This document shows positions 34,461 to 43,729 of a stretch of DNA of 64,000 nucleotides, piece after piece. This DNA comes from Cupriavidus malaysiensis (GTDB taxonomy: Bacteria; Pseudomonadota; Gammaproteobacteria; Burkholderiales; Burkholderiaceae). Each line of letters begins with the position of its first letter. Position 1 is the stretch's first letter. The stretch is from the NCBI RefSeq assembly GCF_001854325.1, contig NZ_CP017755.1:62001-126000 (forward strand). The letters run 5' to 3'. A program made the translations under genes and the position numbers. The notes below the pieces were generated by a model that worked only from the letters and a program-made list of their open reading frames with translations, did no database searches and was not told where the DNA came from.

Positions 34461-35411
34461 CTAACGCGGCTGACGCGGCTGACGCGGTTTCAGGCGCGGA
34501 CCCGGACCCGTCCCGGCGCCGGCCCGGCCGTCGCCGTAGTGCGCGCGCAGGTCCTCGATCAAGGCCGCCGCCGCGGCGGTGTCGCCACGCTCCTTCAGGC
34601 GTATCAGGCAGATATCGCGCGACAGTCCGGGGATCTGCAGCGGCCGCACCACGAGGCCCTCGCGGCGGAACTGGAACAGTGCCAGCGTCGGCACCGCGGT
34701 GATGCCGAGGCCGGCCGCCACCAGCCCCGCGACCGTGGCGAGCTGTTCCACCTCCATCACGCCTTCCAGGCGCTCCGGGTGCAGCGCGGCGTCCAGGTGC
34801 TGGCGCACGCTGCTGGTGCGCGAAAGATGGATGAAGGGATGGCCGGCCAATGCCTGCGGCGTGACGCTGCGCCGCGCGGCCAGTGCGTGGCCGGCCGGGC
34901 AGACCAGGTGGAAGCGCTCGCGCAGCAGCGGCTCGACGCGCAGGTCGGCGGCCTGGGCCGGCGCCGGCGCCAGCGCGAAGTCGGCGCGGGCGCGCCGCAC
35001 GAGGTCGATGCAGCCGTCGGCCAGCAGGTCGAACAGTGCGATCTCGATGCCCGGATAGCGCGCGCGGAAGGCCGCCAGCAGCGGTGGCAGATCGCCCGCC
35101 GCCAGCGACGGCAGGGCGGCGATGGAGACGCGCCCCTTGCGCCGCAGCGCGTGGTCGCGCAGGTCGGCCAGCGCCGCCTCGAAGTCGGCCAGCAGGCGCC
35201 GCGCCACTTCCTCGAAGCGCCGTCCGTCCGCGCTGAGCTCGACATGGCGCGTGGTGCGCTCGAACAGGCGGCTGCCGGCCTGCTCTTCGAGCGTGTGGAT
35301 CAAGGTGCTGAAGGCCGACTGCGACAGGTGGCAGGCCTGTGCCGCGCGGGTGAAGTTGCGTTGCTCGGCGAGCGCCACGAAGGCGCGCAGGTGCTTGACC
35401 GACAGGTTCAT
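34461..35411 (-). CDS. LysR-family transcriptional regulator
   Basis: The 316-residue protein has the LysR helix-turn-helix at the N-terminus (LRAFVALAEQRNFTRAAQACHLSQSAFSTLIHTLEEQAGSRLFERTTRHVELSADG) and a periplasmic-binding-like ligand domain. It is divergent from the AtuA-like gene across 134 bases that carry two LysR-type dyads, so it probably activates the AtuA/Bug operon in response to its substrate. Confidence 0.9.
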   Translation of the reverse strand: MNLSVKHLRAFVALAEQRNFTRAAQACHLSQSAFSTLIHTLEEQAGSRLFERTTRHVELSADGRRFEEVARRLLADFEAALADLRDHALRRKGRVSIAALPSLAAGDLPPLLAAFRARYPGIEIALFDLLADGCIDLVRRARADFALAPAPAQAADLRVEPLLRERFHLVCPAGHALAARRSVTPQALAGHPFIHLSRTSSVRQHLDAALHPERLEGVMEVEQLATVAGLVAAGLGITAVPTLALFQFRREGLVVRPLQIPGLSRDICLIRLKERGDTAAAAALIEDLRAHYGDGRAGAGTGPGPRLKPRQPRQPR

Positions 35412-35443
35412 GCGGCGGCCCCGTTCTGTTCATCCAGGATTTC

Positions 35444-35477
35444 GATAGATTAATCCAAACTATCCATTTCTGAGATA
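35444..35477. promoter_or_regulatory. LysR-type operator dyads between lysR and the AtuA-like operon
   Basis: GATAG-N11-CTATC at 35444-35464 is a classic T-N11-A LysR box. Its right arm doubles as the left arm of TATC-N9-GATA (35461-35477), giving two overlapping sites in an AT-rich stretch of the divergent promoter. Confidence 0.6.
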
Positions 35478-35545
35478 ACTGCGTCCAACCTAGAATGGCC
35501 TGGCCGGCGGGAATCGTCCCGCCGCGATCCAGGATGGTCCGTTCC

Positions 35546-36910
35546 ATGACCGCATCATTGTTGATCGGCTCGGGCGCCGGTTTCTCCGGCGACCGTACCG
35601 ATGCCGCCCTGCCGGTGGTCCGCACGCTGATCGCGTCCGGCCAGCCGGGCGTGCTGATCTTCGAGACGCTGGCCGAGCGCACCTTGGCGCTGGCCCAGCT
35701 CGCGCGCCGCCAGGACCCGGCAGGCGGCTACGAGCCGCTGCTCGACGCCCTGCTGAGCCCCGTGCTGGGGCCTTGCCTGGCGCACCGCATTCCCATCGTC
35801 GGCAATTTCGGCGCGGCCAATCCGCGTGCGGCGGCGCGGCGCGTGCTGGCGCTTGCCGCCAGCCTCGGCCTGCCGGCGCCGCGCGTGGCGGTGGTCGAGG
35901 GCGACGACCTCTCGCATCCTGCCGGCCGCACGCTGCTGCAAGGCATCGTCGGCGCGGACTTCGATGCGGCGCGCCTGGTCTGCGCCAATGCCTATATCGG
36001 CGCCCAAGGCATCGCCGACGCCCTGCGCGCCGGGGCCGACGTGGTGGTGTGCGGCCGCGTGGCCGACCCGGCATTGGCGGTAGGGCCGGCCATGGCGCAC
36101 TTCGGCTGGTCCTGGCAGGATTGGGACCGCCTGGCATGCGCGACCATCGCCGGCCACCTGCTCGAATGCGGGGCGCAGGTGACCGGTGGCTACTTTGCCG
36201 ATCCCGGTTTCAAGGACGTGCCCGACGTGCACGCGCTCGGCTACCCGATCGCGCAGCTCGGCGCGGACGGCGGCATCGAGATCTTCAAGGCCGCCGGCAC
36301 CGGCGGCTGCGTAGACCTGCGCACGGTGAAGGAGCAACTGCTGTACGAAGTGCACGACCCCGCCGCCTACCTGACGCCCGACGTGGTGGCGGACATCAGT
36401 GCGGTCACGCTCGCACAGGCCGGCCCGGACCGCGTGGCGGTGCGGCAGGTGCGCGGCCACCCGCGTCCCGAGCAGCTCAAGGCCAACCTGTTCTACGAAG
36501 GGGGCTGGATCGCCGAAGGCGAGATCTCGTACGCCGGTCCCAATGCGGCCGCGCGCGCGCGTCTGGCGGCGCAGATCGTGCGGCGGCGCATGGAGGGGCT
36601 CGGCCACGCGGTGCCGATCCGCTTCGACCTGATCGGCGTGCTCAGCGTGTTCGCCGACGATGCCGGCGCCTTGCTCGGGCAGCCGCGGCCGGGCGAGGAC
36701 GCGGCCGCCGACGTGCGCCTGCGTGCCGCGCTGGCGCACGACGAGCGCGAGGTGGCGCAGGCGCTGCTGCGCGAGGTGAACGCGCTCTATACCTGCGGTC
36801 CCGCCGGCGGCGGCGGCGTGCGCACGGCGCTGCGCCCGCGCCTGAACGCCACCTCATGCCTGGTGCCGCGCGGCGCCGTGTCCCCCAGCCATACCCTGAT
36901 CGCATCATGA
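35546..36910 (+). CDS. AtuA-family (DUF1446) protein, acyclic terpene utilisation-like
   Basis: The 454-residue protein matches the AtuA family: LLIGSGAGFSGDRTDAALPVV at the N-terminus, then IVGNFGAANPRAAARRV, DVVVCGRVADPALAVGPAMAHFGWSW and ECGAQVTGGYFADPGFKDVPDV. AtuA is needed for citronellol/geraniol breakdown in Pseudomonas, but its reaction is not established, and many relatives sit in other acid-degradation operons. Here it is followed by its usual small partner and a Bug receptor, suggesting breakdown of an imported acid. An in-frame ATG at 35534 is an alternative start. The stop overlaps the next gene (ATGA). Confidence 0.85.
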   Translation: MTASLLIGSGAGFSGDRTDAALPVVRTLIASGQPGVLIFETLAERTLALAQLARRQDPAGGYEPLLDALLSPVLGPCLAHRIPIVGNFGAANPRAAARRVLALAASLGLPAPRVAVVEGDDLSHPAGRTLLQGIVGADFDAARLVCANAYIGAQGIADALRAGADVVVCGRVADPALAVGPAMAHFGWSWQDWDRLACATIAGHLLECGAQVTGGYFADPGFKDVPDVHALGYPIAQLGADGGIEIFKAAGTGGCVDLRTVKEQLLYEVHDPAAYLTPDVVADISAVTLAQAGPDRVAVRQVRGHPRPEQLKANLFYEGGWIAEGEISYAGPNAAARARLAAQIVRRRMEGLGHAVPIRFDLIGVLSVFADDAGALLGQPRPGEDAAADVRLRAALAHDEREVAQALLREVNALYTCGPAGGGGVRTALRPRLNATSCLVPRGAVSPSHTLIAS

Positions 36911-37245
36911 CCGAGACCGTCGCGCTCCACCGCCTTGCCCACGGCCGCACCGGCGACAAGGGCAATCGCTGCAACATCAGCGTGATCGCCTACGAGGCGG
37001 AGGATTTCGCCCACCTCGCCGAGCACGTCACCGAGCAGGCTGTCGCCACCCTGTTCGAGCACCGCCGGCCGAGCGCCGTGCGCCGTTACCTGGTGCCCTC
37101 GCTGCAGGCGATGAACTTCGTCATCGACGGTGTGCTCGACGGCGGCGTCAACGACGCGCTCAACCTCGATACGCACGGCAAGGCCCTGGCCTTCCTGCTG
37201 CTGCAACTGGAGATCCCGTTGCCGCCGCGCCTGCGCGCCGCCTGA
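36907..37245 (+). CDS. AtuA-associated small domain protein
   Basis: The 112-residue protein is the AtuA-like C-terminal ferredoxin-fold domain that in many bacteria is fused to AtuA; here it is a separate, overlapping gene. Conserved blocks are LAHGRTGDKGNRCNISVIAY and the end NLDTHGKALAFLLLQLEIPLP. It probably forms a complex with the AtuA-like protein. Confidence 0.85.
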   Translation: MTETVALHRLAHGRTGDKGNRCNISVIAYEAEDFAHLAEHVTEQAVATLFEHRRPSAVRRYLVPSLQAMNFVIDGVLDGGVNDALNLDTHGKALAFLLLQLEIPLPPRLRAA

Positions 37246-37303
37246 CCTCTGCCGCGCGCGCGGCCCCCTGCAAGACCCTCAGCAAAACACAGGAGACAAC
37301 CCC

Positions 37304-38281
37304 ATGCCAGCCATTTCCCGCTCCGCGCGCGCCGCGGCGCTCGCCGCCGCCTTCGCCGCCCTTGCCCTGCCCGCCGGCGCGCACGCCGAGTTCCCCGACA
37401 AGCCGATCCGCTTCGTGGTGCCGTTCGCCGCCGGCAGCGCCACCGACCAGCTCGCCCGCGCCATCGGCCAGGCCATGAGCGTGGAGGCCAAGGTGAGCGT
37501 GGTGGTGGACGACAAGCCGGGCGCCAACGGCTTCATCGCGGCCGGCGACGTGGCCAAGGCCAGCCCGGACGGCTACACGGTGCTGATCACGACCAACACC
37601 ACGCACGCCGCCAACGAGCACCTGTATAAGAAGCTGCCCTACGACCCGGTCAAGGATTTCGCGCCGCTGAGCGCGCTCGGCCGCGGCGGCCAGATCATGG
37701 TGGTCAATCCGCAGCTGCCGGTGAAGACGGTGGGCGAGTTCATCGCGCTGGCGAAGAAGCAGCCGGGCAAGCTCAGCTTCGGCAGCGGCAGCTCGTCCTC
37801 GCGCATCGCCGGCGAGCTGTTCCAGCAGATGGCGCATGTGGAACTGCTGCACGTGCCCTACAAGAGCAATCCGCTTGCCGTCACCGACCTGCTCGGCAAC
37901 CAGATCCAGATGATGATCACCGACACCGCGACCGGCCTGCCGCAGGTCAAGAGCGGCAAGCTGCGCGCGCTGGGCGTGTCGGGCAAGGCGCGCTCGCCGC
38001 TGGCGCCGGACGTACCCACCATCGACGAGGCCGGCGTCAAGGGCTATGAGATGAGCTACTGGTTCGCCGCCTATGCCCCCGCCGGCACGCCGCCGGCCGT
38101 GGTGGGCCGGCTCAATGCGCTGCTGGTGAAGGCCGCGCACAGCGAGACCGCGGCCACCTTCTACCAGACCACCGGCACCGAGGTGTTCACCGGCAGTCCG
38201 GCGGAGCTGGCGAAGTTCCAGGCGCAGGAGTCGGCCAAGTGGGGCCGCATCATCAAGGCGGCCAACATCCAGCCGGAATGA
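37304..38281 (+). CDS. Bug-family tripartite tricarboxylate transporter receptor
   Basis: The 325-residue periplasmic binding protein has a signal peptide (AHA-E near 28) and the Bug blocks IRFVVPFAAGSATDQLARAI, DDKPGANGFIAAGDVAKASPDGYTVL, EHLYKKLPYDPVKDFAPLS and LLHVPYKSNPLAVTDLLGNQIQMM. AGGAGA lies seven bases upstream. It is the third gene of the AtuA operon and probably supplies the substrate of that pathway. Confidence 0.9.
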   Translation: MPAISRSARAAALAAAFAALALPAGAHAEFPDKPIRFVVPFAAGSATDQLARAIGQAMSVEAKVSVVVDDKPGANGFIAAGDVAKASPDGYTVLITTNTTHAANEHLYKKLPYDPVKDFAPLSALGRGGQIMVVNPQLPVKTVGEFIALAKKQPGKLSFGSGSSSSRIAGELFQQMAHVELLHVPYKSNPLAVTDLLGNQIQMMITDTATGLPQVKSGKLRALGVSGKARSPLAPDVPTIDEAGVKGYEMSYWFAAYAPAGTPPAVVGRLNALLVKAAHSETAATFYQTTGTEVFTGSPAELAKFQAQESAKWGRIIKAANIQPE

Positions 38282-38305
38282 CGCGGCGGCGCCGGGCGGC
38301 GCCCG

Positions 38306-38330
38306 GAGCCCCTGCCGGCGGCAGGGGCTC
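38306..38330 (+). terminator. Hairpin after the AtuA-Bug operon
   Basis: GAGCCCCTGCC pairs with GGCAGGGGCTC across a 3-base loop, about 25 bases past the Bug stop. No U-tract is seen. Confidence 0.5.
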
Positions 38331-38391
38331 GCCGCCGCGCGGGTCGGCGCGCGGCTAAGATGCGGCGGTCTCCCACCTTTTCCCGCTTGCC

Positions 38392-38949
38392 ATGTCCCAT
38401 CCCGCCAGCAGCGCGCAGGCGCTGATCGAAACCTATATCCGCGCCAAGGACGAGAACCGCCCGCACCGCATGGCTGCCGCCTTCGCCGCGGACGCACAAC
38501 TGCGCATGACGGTGAAGACCGAGGCCATCGCCTTCCCCGCGGCCACCGAAGGCCTGGCGCAGATCAGCGACGTGCTGGTGCGCCGCTTCGGCCAGCGCTA
38601 CGACAATGTCTACACCTTCTGCCTGGGCACGCCGCCGGCGCCCGACGCGGATGCGTTCACCTGCGCCTGGCTGGTCGGCATGAGCGACAAGGACAGCGGC
38701 GGCGTGCGCGTGGGCTGCGGCAGCTACGACTGGCGCTTCGCCATGGGCGAGCCTCGCCGCGTGCAGTCGCTGGAGATCGTCATCGAGGCGATGGAGATCC
38801 TGGCGCCCGAGGCCGCGCACGACGTGCTCGACGGCTGGCTGGCCCGGCTGCCTTATCCCTGGTGCGGGGCGGCGCAGGCGCGCGCCCGGGCGCCGGCCCT
38901 CGACGGCCTGGCGCCGGTGCTGCAGTTCCTCGCGGCCGTCGGCTCCTGA
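38392..38949 (+). CDS. NTF2-like/SnoaL-fold protein
   Basis: The 185-residue protein begins ALIETYIRAKDENRPHRMAAAFAADAQLRMTV, typical of the SnoaL/NTF2 cone fold, with VYTFCLGTPPAPDADAFTCAWLVGMSDKD as the later strands. No catalytic residues can be assigned. It follows the Bug gene by 110 bases and a hairpin, so it may be separately expressed. It is convergent with the cupin gene. Confidence 0.7.
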   Translation: MSHPASSAQALIETYIRAKDENRPHRMAAAFAADAQLRMTVKTEAIAFPAATEGLAQISDVLVRRFGQRYDNVYTFCLGTPPAPDADAFTCAWLVGMSDKDSGGVRVGCGSYDWRFAMGEPRRVQSLEIVIEAMEILAPEAAHDVLDGWLARLPYPWCGAAQARARAPALDGLAPVLQFLAAVGS

Positions 38950-38981
38950 GTGTTGCCGGCGCCTCTCGCGGCGGGGCGGCG

Positions 38982-39482
38982 TCAGCGTGCCGTACCCGCG
39001 TCGGAGGCGGGCGACCCCGGCGGCGGGGTGCCGGGGCGATCGAAGACCTCCACCGTGTCGCCCGTGCGCACCGAACGCTTGCCCAGGCGCGGGAAATCCA
39101 CGATCTCGGCCTCGCGGTGCTCACCGCCGCACAGGTAGACCAGGTCCTGGTCGCCGGCATTGACCAGGTGGTGGGCCACGCCCGTGGCCGGGAAGGCCAT
39201 GAAGTCGCCCGCGCCGACCTCGAACACCTCACCGTCGATTTCCGCGACGCCGCGTCCCGAGAGGATGTAGATCCACTCTTCCTCGAGGTGATGCGCGTGA
39301 TACACGAAGGATTCCTTGCCCGGCGGCACCGTGGTGAAGTTGACGCCGGTGCGGCGCAGGCCGAGCATGCGGCCGAGCCTGGCGCCGGTGATCTCGGAGT
39401 TGGGGTTCCAGGGGTGGCGGAAGGTGTGCAGGCCGGCCTGGACCTGGTCGGCACGCAGCAGCAGGGGATGACCGTCTTTCAT
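38982..39482 (-). CDS. Cupin-domain protein
   Basis: The 166-residue protein has a single cupin barrel: motif 1 YHAHHLEEEWIYILSGRG (two His, Glu) and motif 2 GDFMAFPATGVAHHLVNAG (His), so a metal site is intact. The C-terminus (REAEIVDFPRLGKRSVRTGDTVEVF) is shared with a common group of uncharacterised proteobacterial cupins. No function is assigned. Confidence 0.85.
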   Translation of the reverse strand: MKDGHPLLLRADQVQAGLHTFRHPWNPNSEITGARLGRMLGLRRTGVNFTTVPPGKESFVYHAHHLEEEWIYILSGRGVAEIDGEVFEVGAGDFMAFPATGVAHHLVNAGDQDLVYLCGGEHREAEIVDFPRLGKRSVRTGDTVEVFDRPGTPPPGSPASDAGTAR

Positions 39483-39605
39483 GGCTGCGCTCTCCTCGAC
39501 GGAAGCTCCAGCCTCCAGTCTAGAACCTGCGCAGGGCGTGCGCGGGATCTGCGCACGATGTGCGCACGGTGGGCGGATCTGCGCCGGACCCGGGCTCCGC
39601 CCCGG

Positions 39606-40040
39606 TCAGCGTTTGAAACCCAGCACCAGCACGCCAGCGCCGACCAGCAGGATGCCGGCCCACTCGCGCAGGCTGGGCCGCTCGCCGAGGAAGATCACGG
39701 CGAACACGGCCACCAGCAGCAGGCTGAGCTTGTCCACCGGCGCCACCTTGGAGGCATCGCCAATCTTGAGCGCGCGGAAGTAGCAGACCCAGGAAGCGCC
39801 CGTGGCCAGCCCGGACAGCACCAGGAAGGTCCAGGTCCTGGGCGAGAGCGCGAGCGGATTGCTCCACTTGCCGGTGTAGAACACGAACAGGCTCAGCACG
39901 ACGATGATCACCCCGGTGCGGATCAGCGTGGCAAGGTCGGAATTGACGCCTTCCAGGCCGATCTTGGCGAAAATCGCGGTGAGCGCGGCGAAGGCCGCCG
40001 ACAGCAGGGCCCAGTGGAACCAGGTGGTGGAAGCGCTCAT
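39606..40040 (-). CDS. EamA-family single-domain membrane transporter
   Basis: The 144-residue protein has about five hydrophobic helices forming one EamA domain (WALLSAAFAALTAIFAKIGLEGVNSDLATLIRTGVI, then FRALKIGDASKVAPVDKLSLLLVAVFAVIFLGE), half the size of the usual DMT exporter, so it likely dimerises. The ligand is unknown. It lies 17 bases after the GNAT gene on the same strand. Confidence 0.87.
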   Translation of the reverse strand: MSASTTWFHWALLSAAFAALTAIFAKIGLEGVNSDLATLIRTGVIIVVLSLFVFYTGKWSNPLALSPRTWTFLVLSGLATGASWVCYFRALKIGDASKVAPVDKLSLLLVAVFAVIFLGERPSLREWAGILLVGAGVLVLGFKR

Positions 40041-40057
40041 CGGTGGCCGCGCCGCGT

Positions 40058-40447
40058 TCAGGAACGGCGGCGTTCCATGGCGACCATCGACGGGGTGAAG
40101 CCGAGCTGGCCGAAGAAGGCCGCTTCGGACGAGCGCGCCGCGCGCAGCACCCAGGTGATGTCGGGATCGTCGCCCATGACGTGGCGCATCAGCGCCCGGC
40201 CGACGCCCTGGCGGCGGTGGCTCGGGGCGACCGCCACCATGGACAGGTAGCCGTCCGAGATGCCGTCGCACAGCGCCCGCGCGAAGCCGACGATGCGGCC
40301 GCCGTCGACCGCGACCGCGACGCGCTGCGAGTTCGCCACGAGTTGCGCGAAGCGCTCGGGATTGTTGACCCGGTGGGCCCAGCCGTTCTCTGCAAGGAGT
40401 TGCCTGGCGGCCTCGATGTCTGCGGGCACCAGATTTCGGATTTCCAT
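40058..40447 (-). CDS. GNAT-family N-acetyltransferase
   Basis: The 129-residue protein carries the GNAT acetyl-CoA motif LSMVAVAPSHRRQGVGRALMRHVM (V-x2-x-R-x-x-G-x-G/A) and an end ITWVLRAARSSEAAFFGQLGFTPS. The start at 40447 has AAGGAG nine bases upstream. It is probably co-transcribed with the EamA gene. The substrate is unknown. Confidence 0.85.
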   Translation of the reverse strand: MEIRNLVPADIEAARQLLAENGWAHRVNNPERFAQLVANSQRVAVAVDGGRIVGFARALCDGISDGYLSMVAVAPSHRRQGVGRALMRHVMGDDPDITWVLRAARSSEAAFFGQLGFTPSMVAMERRRS

Positions 40448-40701
40448 CAACGGCTCTCCTTGCCAAACGTGTACAGCACTCCGCCGTGCCGCCATGCCGT
40501 CGGTGGCGCGGTGAGTCCGGACGCCGTCCGCGCGGGGCGGGCGGCGTAATTGGCGCAGAGTTTAGCGAGCGGGTGCGCCAGCGTCAATTTTGCCGGTGCC
40601 GGGCCGGCCGGCGTTCCACCGGCGGCGGGCTCCGCGGCGGGTGCCTGGCGCACGCACCACCGGCATGCCCGCGCCGGCGGGCGGCACGGTATCATCGGTC
40701 C

Positions 40702-42186
40702 ATGAACGCCGCCATCTATTCCCCCGCCCATCCCGCCGACCAACTGGCCGAATTCACCGACGCGGACGCCGCGCTGACGCGCATCACCGAGATCTACCGG
40801 CACTCGGTCAGTTCCATCAAGGCACGTTTCGATGCCTTCGCGCAGGGCCGGCCCCTGCCCTCGGCGGCCCATGCCTGCTATCCCTACCTGGGCATCTCGG
40901 TCAACCTGGAAACCATGGTGACCGACAGCCGGCCATCCTGGGGCACGGTGGCCTATCCGGGGGTCTATGGCACCACGCTGACGCGCCCGGACCTGTTCGC
41001 CGACTATTTCCGCGACCAGATCGAGCGCCTGATGCGCTATCACCGCGTGCCGGTGGTGGTCGGCACCAGCCGGCGCCCGATCCCGCTGCCCTTCGTCATC
41101 GAGGCGTCCACCACCGACATCAACCACACGCAGGCGCGCGAACTGGCGGCATCGTTCGTGCTGCCCGAACTGAGCCGCATCGACGATGCCATCGCCAACG
41201 GCACCTACGAATCGGTGCCGGGCGAGGCCGATCCGCTGTCGATGTTCCCGGCCGAGCGCGTCGATCTCGCGCTGCAGCGGCTGTACCACTACACCGGCAC
41301 CGCGCCCGAGCACTTCCAGCGCTTCGTGCTGTTCACCAACTACCAGCGCTACGTCGACGAGTTCATCGAGCTGGGCCGCTCGCACATGGCGGCGGAGCAC
41401 GACGACGGCAACGGCTACGTGCGCTTCGTCGAGCCGGGCGACGTGGTGCAGGAGCGCGGCGGCGCGGTGCCGGACGACGCCGCGCGGCCGCGCGCCTTGC
41501 CGCAGATGCCGGCCTACCACCTGGTGCGCGGCGACAAGCTGGGCGTGACGCTGGTCAACATCGGCGTCGGCCCGTCGAACGCCAAGACCATGACCGACCA
41601 CCTGGCCGTGCTGCGTCCGCACTGCTGGCTGATGGTCGGCCACTGCGGCGGCCTGCGCCGCTCGCAGCAGCTCGGCGACTACGTGCTGGCGCACGCCTAT
41701 GTGCGTGACGACCACGTGCTCGACCAGGACCTGCCGCCGTGGGTGCCGGTGCCGCCGATCGCCGAGATCCAGGTGGCGCTGCAGGAGGCGGTGGCACGCG
41801 TGACCGGCCTGTCGGGGACCGAGATGAAGACGCGCATGCGCACCGGCACGGTGGTGTCCACCGACGATCGTAACTGGGAGCTGAAATCGAAGGCGCTGTA
41901 CGCGCGCTTCAACCAGTCGCGCGCGATCGCCATCGACATGGAAAGCGCCACCGTGGCAGCCAACGGCTTCCGCCTGCGCGTGCCCTATGGCACGCTGCTG
42001 TGCGTATCGGACAAGCCGCTGCACGGCGAGCTGAAGCTGCGCGGCATGGCCAACGCGTTCTACCGCCAGCGCGTCAGCCAGCACATGACCATCGGCCTGG
42101 AGGCGATCCGCATCCTGCGCGAGAACGGCGTCGAGCAACTGCATTCGCGCAAGCTGCGCAGCTTCGACGAACCGGCCTTCCGCTGA
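40702..42186 (+). CDS. amn: AMP nucleosidase
   Basis: The 494-residue enzyme hydrolyses AMP to adenine and ribose-5-phosphate. The N-terminal domain (ALTRITEIYRHSVSSIKARFDAF) and the C-terminal nucleosidase domain (VTLVNIGVGPSNAKTMTDHLAVLRPHCWLMVGHCGGLRRSQQLGDYVLAHAYVRDDHVLD, then AIDMESATVAANGFRLRVPYGTLLCVSDKPLHGE) match Escherichia coli Amn (484 residues) along their length. It is a single gene, divergent from the GNAT gene and followed by a hairpin. Confidence 0.95.
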   Translation: MNAAIYSPAHPADQLAEFTDADAALTRITEIYRHSVSSIKARFDAFAQGRPLPSAAHACYPYLGISVNLETMVTDSRPSWGTVAYPGVYGTTLTRPDLFADYFRDQIERLMRYHRVPVVVGTSRRPIPLPFVIEASTTDINHTQARELAASFVLPELSRIDDAIANGTYESVPGEADPLSMFPAERVDLALQRLYHYTGTAPEHFQRFVLFTNYQRYVDEFIELGRSHMAAEHDDGNGYVRFVEPGDVVQERGGAVPDDAARPRALPQMPAYHLVRGDKLGVTLVNIGVGPSNAKTMTDHLAVLRPHCWLMVGHCGGLRRSQQLGDYVLAHAYVRDDHVLDQDLPPWVPVPPIAEIQVALQEAVARVTGLSGTEMKTRMRTGTVVSTDDRNWELKSKALYARFNQSRAIAIDMESATVAANGFRLRVPYGTLLCVSDKPLHGELKLRGMANAFYRQRVSQHMTIGLEAIRILRENGVEQLHSRKLRSFDEPAFR

Positions 42187-42191
42187 GGCGG

Positions 42192-42216
42192 CCTTCGTGC
42201 GGACGCCGCACGAAGG
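42192..42216 (+). terminator. Hairpin after amn
   Basis: CCTTCGTGCGG pairs perfectly with CCGCACGAAGG over a 3-base loop, five bases past the amn stop. There is no long T-run. Confidence 0.6.
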
Positions 42217-42278
42217 TCGGCATGAACGCCGGCGCGGCGGCAGGGAGCCCCTGCCGCCGCGCCGGGTAGGAAGAGGGA

Positions 42279-42295
42279 GGCGGGCCGGGCCCGCC
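42279..42295 (-). terminator. Short hairpin after ompW
   Basis: GGCGGG/CCCGCC with a 5-base loop lies four bases past the ompW stop. On the minus strand it is followed by a pyrimidine-rich CCCTCTTCC, a weak terminator candidate. Confidence 0.4.
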
Positions 42296-42299
42296 GCCT

Positions 42300-42944
42300 T
42301 CAGAAGCGGTAGCCCACACCCATGCTGAACAGCCACGGGTCGAGGCTGACCGACGAGATCTTGGTGCCGTTGGACTTGATGTCGCTGGAGATCCAGGTCT
42401 TCTTGATGTCCGCGTTCAGGAACCAGTGCTTGGTCAGCCTGTAGTCCATGCCGATCTGCAGCGCGGGCCCCACGCTCCACTGGTCGAGCGCCAGGCCGCC
42501 GGCGATATCGGCACCCCAGATGCGCGTCACGTTCACGCCCACGCCCACGTAGGGGCGGAAGGTGCCTTCGGGCTGCAGGTGGTATTGCAGCATGAGGGAA
42601 GGCGGCAGGTGCTTGAACGAGCCGATCTTGGTGCCACCCAGGTAGACGTCCTGCTTCTGCGGCACGGTCAGCACCAGCTCGGTGGCGATGTGCGGCGTGA
42701 TGAAGTACGTCACGTCCAGTTCGGGGATCCACTTGTTGTTGACCGTCACGAGGTCGCTGGGGCCGACGCCGCCGATCGGGGCGGACGTATTGTCCATGTT
42801 CAGGTAGGTGCCGCGCAGGCGCACCATCCAGTTGCCTTGCGGCTCCACATCGGCGGCGGAGGCCGGCACGGCGGCGAACAGGGACAGCGCGGCGATGGCG
42901 AGGCAGGCGGCGCGGGTGGGGAGGAGAGGTCTGGCTTGGCTCAT
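42300..42944 (-). CDS. ompW: OmpW-family outer-membrane protein
   Basis: The 214-residue protein has a signal peptide (ASA-A near 31) and an eight-stranded barrel of OmpW type: NWMVRLRGTYLNM, PELDVTYFITPHIATELVLTVPQKQDV, LPPSLMLQYHLQPEGTFRPYVGVGVNVT, and a terminal VGYRF ending in Phe for BAM recognition. OmpW proteins are small hydrophobic-channel porins, often induced by oxygen limitation or stress. The start at 42944 gives a normal signal peptide. Confidence 0.92.
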   Translation of the reverse strand: MSQARPLLPTRAACLAIAALSLFAAVPASAADVEPQGNWMVRLRGTYLNMDNTSAPIGGVGPSDLVTVNNKWIPELDVTYFITPHIATELVLTVPQKQDVYLGGTKIGSFKHLPPSLMLQYHLQPEGTFRPYVGVGVNVTRIWGADIAGGLALDQWSVGPALQIGMDYRLTKHWFLNADIKKTWISSDIKSNGTKISSVSLDPWLFSMGVGYRF

Positions 42945-43565
42945 GGTCTTCTTGCTCTGGTTGCTCAATCTGCGAGGCCGGTCAGGTCGGCCGTTTGACG
43001 AGACCAGTGTGACCGAGGCCACTTTCCGGGGCTTTGACGCAACGCAATAAGTCGGCCGCGGTGTCTCGCCGCTGCCACAGCCCGCCACGCGAGCGCGCAG
43101 CGGCATCGCTCATGCGCCGCGCATGCCTCGCGCGCACATCCCGCGCACATCCCTCACGCGCTGTCTATCCACATGCGGAATGATTCGTGGCGCCGCGCGG
43201 CGCCCGCCCTTACGCTATGCGCACGGTCTGATCGCCGCGTGCCAGGCGCGCGGCGGCGGGCCAAGGAGCATGTCGTGGGCGTCCGCAAGGACGTCTTTGC
43301 CGGCGCGTCCCGTGGGGGCGGGACGCACCGGCATTCTTTTTCCACGGCGTTTTCCTGTCCTGCCCACTGCGGCCACGTCGTGCCCTCGGGCCCTCGGGCC
43401 CCCGTGTTCCGCGTCCCGTTCGCTGCGTCCGTTCCATCCCATTCCCGATTCCCTTGATCGCTGCGGCCACGCCCGCTCGCCTCGGCCCGGGCTCGCGCAG
43501 GCGGCACGGCGATGCTGCCACGGGAACCTCGTCGTCGCTGGGCTGGGATGGGCGCGACATGGCGG

Positions 43566-43582
43566 GCGTACCCATTTCTGCG
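43566..43582 (+). repeat. Dispersed 17-mer, copy 5
   Basis: Exact GCGTACCCATTTCTGCG; it shares the flanks GG before and TGC after with copy 6. Confidence 0.85.
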
Positions 43583-43712
43583 TGCATCACCCGAGGGGGT
43601 GGCAGGCCCCGAAAACGGGGCGCCGGTGCGGCCCGAAGGCTGCGCACGGCCCAGCCCAGCGGTATCCGCCGAGGGCATTGATGCCAGCGTGGGCATGACG
43701 GCAATGTGGTGG

Positions 43713-43729
43713 GCGTACCCGTTTCTGCG
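43713..43729 (+). repeat. Dispersed 17-mer, copy 6
   Basis: Exact GCGTACCCGTTTCTGCG, 147 bases after copy 5, same orientation. Confidence 0.85.

Noticed and set aside
43034-43047. TTGACGCAACGCAA as an FNR site upstream of ompW
   Set aside because: Only about seven of ten consensus positions match, and the position relative to a promoter is unknown; too weak to call.
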